Source: Bacteroidales bacterium
GTDB lineage: Bacteria; Bacteroidota; Bacteroidia; Bacteroidales; UBA12481
DNA: 15,354 nt
Reading direction: 5' to 3'
Assembly (NCBI GenBank): GCA_028707745.1
Contig: JAQWAJ010000004.1
Span: forward strand, 1-15,354
Shown: piece by piece, positions 14,060 to 15,354 of the stretch
Layout of the letters: every line of letters begins with the position of its first letter
How positions within the stretch are numbered: the stretch's first letter is position 1
Notes under the pieces: model-generated
Database searches by the model: none
What the model saw: the letters and a program-made list of their open reading frames with translations, nothing else
What the model was told of the DNA's origin: nothing
Translations under genes and position numbers: made by a program

Positions 14060-15354
14060 CTATTCTTTAATAAGTCTGGTTTTGCCAATTTCAGTACCCT
14101 GCTTGTCGCGGGCTGTCAGGATATAAGTTCCGGGCGATACCCAGTGAAGGTTCATCTGATAGTTTATATCGGAACCATTAGTGGTAATGTTTTCTTCGAG
14201 AATTTTCTGACCGGTGGTGTTAAACAGGGTTAGGGTCACCACGCCTGTCTTCAGCATCGACATGCGTACGAGAACTTCTTGTCCGGCAGGATTGGGAAAA
14301 ATTCGGATGCCCGCGTCAGGCAGCAAGGTGACATCAGTCCCCATGGAGGCGAAATTGCTGAATACCTCCTTCGACTCATTGATCCAGGTAACCAAATTAT
14401 CACCCTGAGCCACTGGTGAAAACATCGAAAAGGTCTGTCTGATTCTTTGGGTGAGGTTGTTTCCGACGTAGGTCAGTTCACATTGGCTGGCAGAAAATAC
14501 CGTCCAGGCCATCATATACATCTCCACCTGCTCAAATATTTCATTGCCATAAGAATCATTTGTACTGGTAATTCTGGTGGTGCCCATCCAGGTGTCCGGT
14601 CCTACGTAGGAGTAGCTGGTCATAACCAGCGAATCATACTCCAGAAACTCATAAACCGTTTTGCCGCTCATTACCCAGGTTCCCCCGTCATAAGCGTAGT
14701 TGATGGTTTGGGTAATATCATTTCCTGTCCAGGTAATTTCATATTTGGCCATATTCACCCAACCATTATCCCACATCTCTGTAATGGACGTTGCGTAATT
14801 GGAGCCAGCGCCTGAATAGGTATAGGTTTCTCTCATCGAGTAATCCCAGGTTGATGTTACTGAATTCCAGGCTTTAGAGGTCATTACCGTCACCCGGTCT
14901 CCGTCAGTTTCATAACTGATCTGTGAGCCATCGCTGATCTCCCAGACTGTCCCCGTCCATTTATCCGTCCGATACTCCTGAATGCGGTTGGCAGCCTCGT
15001 AAATCGTCACTGTCCGTATGCTGTTTATCCAGGCGTCGCCGGCTTTATTCTGTAAGATCATTTCCGTTTCATTGTGCTGATCGTTATAGGAAAACAAACG
15101 CCTCGACAGGCCTTCACCCTGGCGATATTCAATGACTGCCGGTTGGCCGAAAGTGGTGTAGCTGGTTTCGATGGTTCTGTTGAGCACCCAGGTTTCATTC
15201 CACAGATACTCCTCCGTATGACGCGGATAACTTCCAACGATACCCGACTTGAACTGGCGTGAATTTTTCATAGATTCCTTCAGCAGGGAGGGCAGATATT
15301 TATCCTGAGCAAAGCCGGCTGTACTGAGCAGAACAGCACTGACTACAAGGGGTA
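14060..15354 (-). CDS. T9SS-exported Trp-periodic repeat protein (5' end outside window)
   Basis: The gene runs off the right edge. The frame stays open past the ATG at 15271 and encodes a signal-peptide core ending LLSTAGFAQ before that Met, so 15271 is not the start. At least 430 residues are visible. The body (about 14445-15205) consists of imperfect repeats of 28-30 residues, each with a Trp near its start and a Tyr/Thr-rich strand (for example RETYTYSGAG). Numbered from the Met at 15271, Trp falls at 28, 81, 110, 142, 171, 199, 228 and 256. The last 85 residues form a type A T9SS sorting domain: IRIFPNPAGQEVLV, then a GTYILTA strand and a terminal KTRLIKE. Export across the outer membrane by the type IX system is therefore expected. 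The function of the repeat region is unknown. Confidence 0.88.
   Translation of the reverse strand, partial: PLVVSAVLLSTAGFAQDKYLPSLLKESMKNSRQFKSGIVGSYPRHTEEYLWNETWVLNRTIETSYTTFGQPAVIEYRQGEGLSRRLFSYNDQHNETEMILQNKAGDAWINSIRTVTIYEAANRIQEYRTDKWTGTVWEISDGSQISYETDGDRVTVMTSKAWNSVTSTWDYSMRETYTYSGAGSNYATSITEMWDNGWVNMAKYEITWTGNDITQTINYAYDGGTWVMSGKTVYEFLEYDSLVMTSYSYVGPDTWMGTTRITSTNDSYGNEIFEQVEMYMMAWTVFSASQCELTYVGNNLTQRIRQTFSMFSPVAQGDNLVTWINESKEVFSNFASMGTDVTLLPDAGIRIFPNPAGQEVLVRMSMLKTGVVTLTLFNTTGQKILEENITTNGSDINYQMNLHWVSPGTYILTARDKQGTEIGKTRLIKE

Noticed and set aside
15074..15271. ATG at 15271 as the start of the T9SS protein
   Set aside because: The frame continues upstream and encodes a signal-peptide core ending in GFAQ, so the true start lies beyond the window edge.
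1..15354. Phage, transposon, CRISPR array, toxin-antitoxin or defence island
   Set aside because: I found no transposase, integrase, regularly spaced repeats of CRISPR size, terminal inverted repeats or toxin-antitoxin pair; nearly all genes are conserved housekeeping genes.

Overview
The window looks like ordinary chromosome from a member of the Bacteroidota, probably an uncultured lineage of class Bacteroidia. Several independent signs agree. Five stretches match or nearly match the Bacteroidota -7 promoter element TAnnTTTG. The leucyl-tRNA synthetase carries the extra segment I associate with this phylum. One protein ends in a type IX secretion (T9SS) sorting domain. The run acpP-fabF-rnc followed by an IPExxxVDY-like gene is a gene order I associate with this phylum. 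I see no phage, transposon, CRISPR array or defence genes, and base composition looks even.

Layout, left to right. Bases 1-187 hold the 3' end of a type I asparaginase. A tRNA-Ser(GGA) and a small secreted protein with a C-terminal membrane anchor follow. A repeat-built hairpin region (674-742) separates this rightward block from the leftward tatA-tatC pair. From a compact divergent promoter region (1838-1953), tatA-tatC run left while leuS and a MepM-like M23 peptidase run right. The peptidase overlaps purN tail to tail by 68 bp. After a 203-bp divergent intergenic region comes a tight rightward operon: acpP, fabF, rnc, an IPExxxVDY-like gene, and an RprX/RprY-like histidine kinase and response regulator. 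Its stop codon interlocks with that of leftward lepA. Upstream of lepA, also leftward, lie ridA, with a signal peptide, and a T9SS-exported Trp-periodic repeat protein whose 5' end lies beyond the right edge.

Functionally this is mostly housekeeping: protein export (Tat), leucine charging, elongation factor 4, fatty acid synthesis, RNA processing, purine synthesis and cell wall remodelling. The more accessory parts are the two-component system at the end of the fatty acid operon, the exported RidA next to a T9SS protein, and the small anchored protein after the tRNA.

I did not find a clearly novel multi-gene system. The observations most worth a second look are the competing-hairpin repeat at 674-742, the heptamer array over the lepA promoter at 13578-13605, the exported RidA, the Trp-periodic repeats of the T9SS protein, and a possible leaderless start for the histidine kinase.
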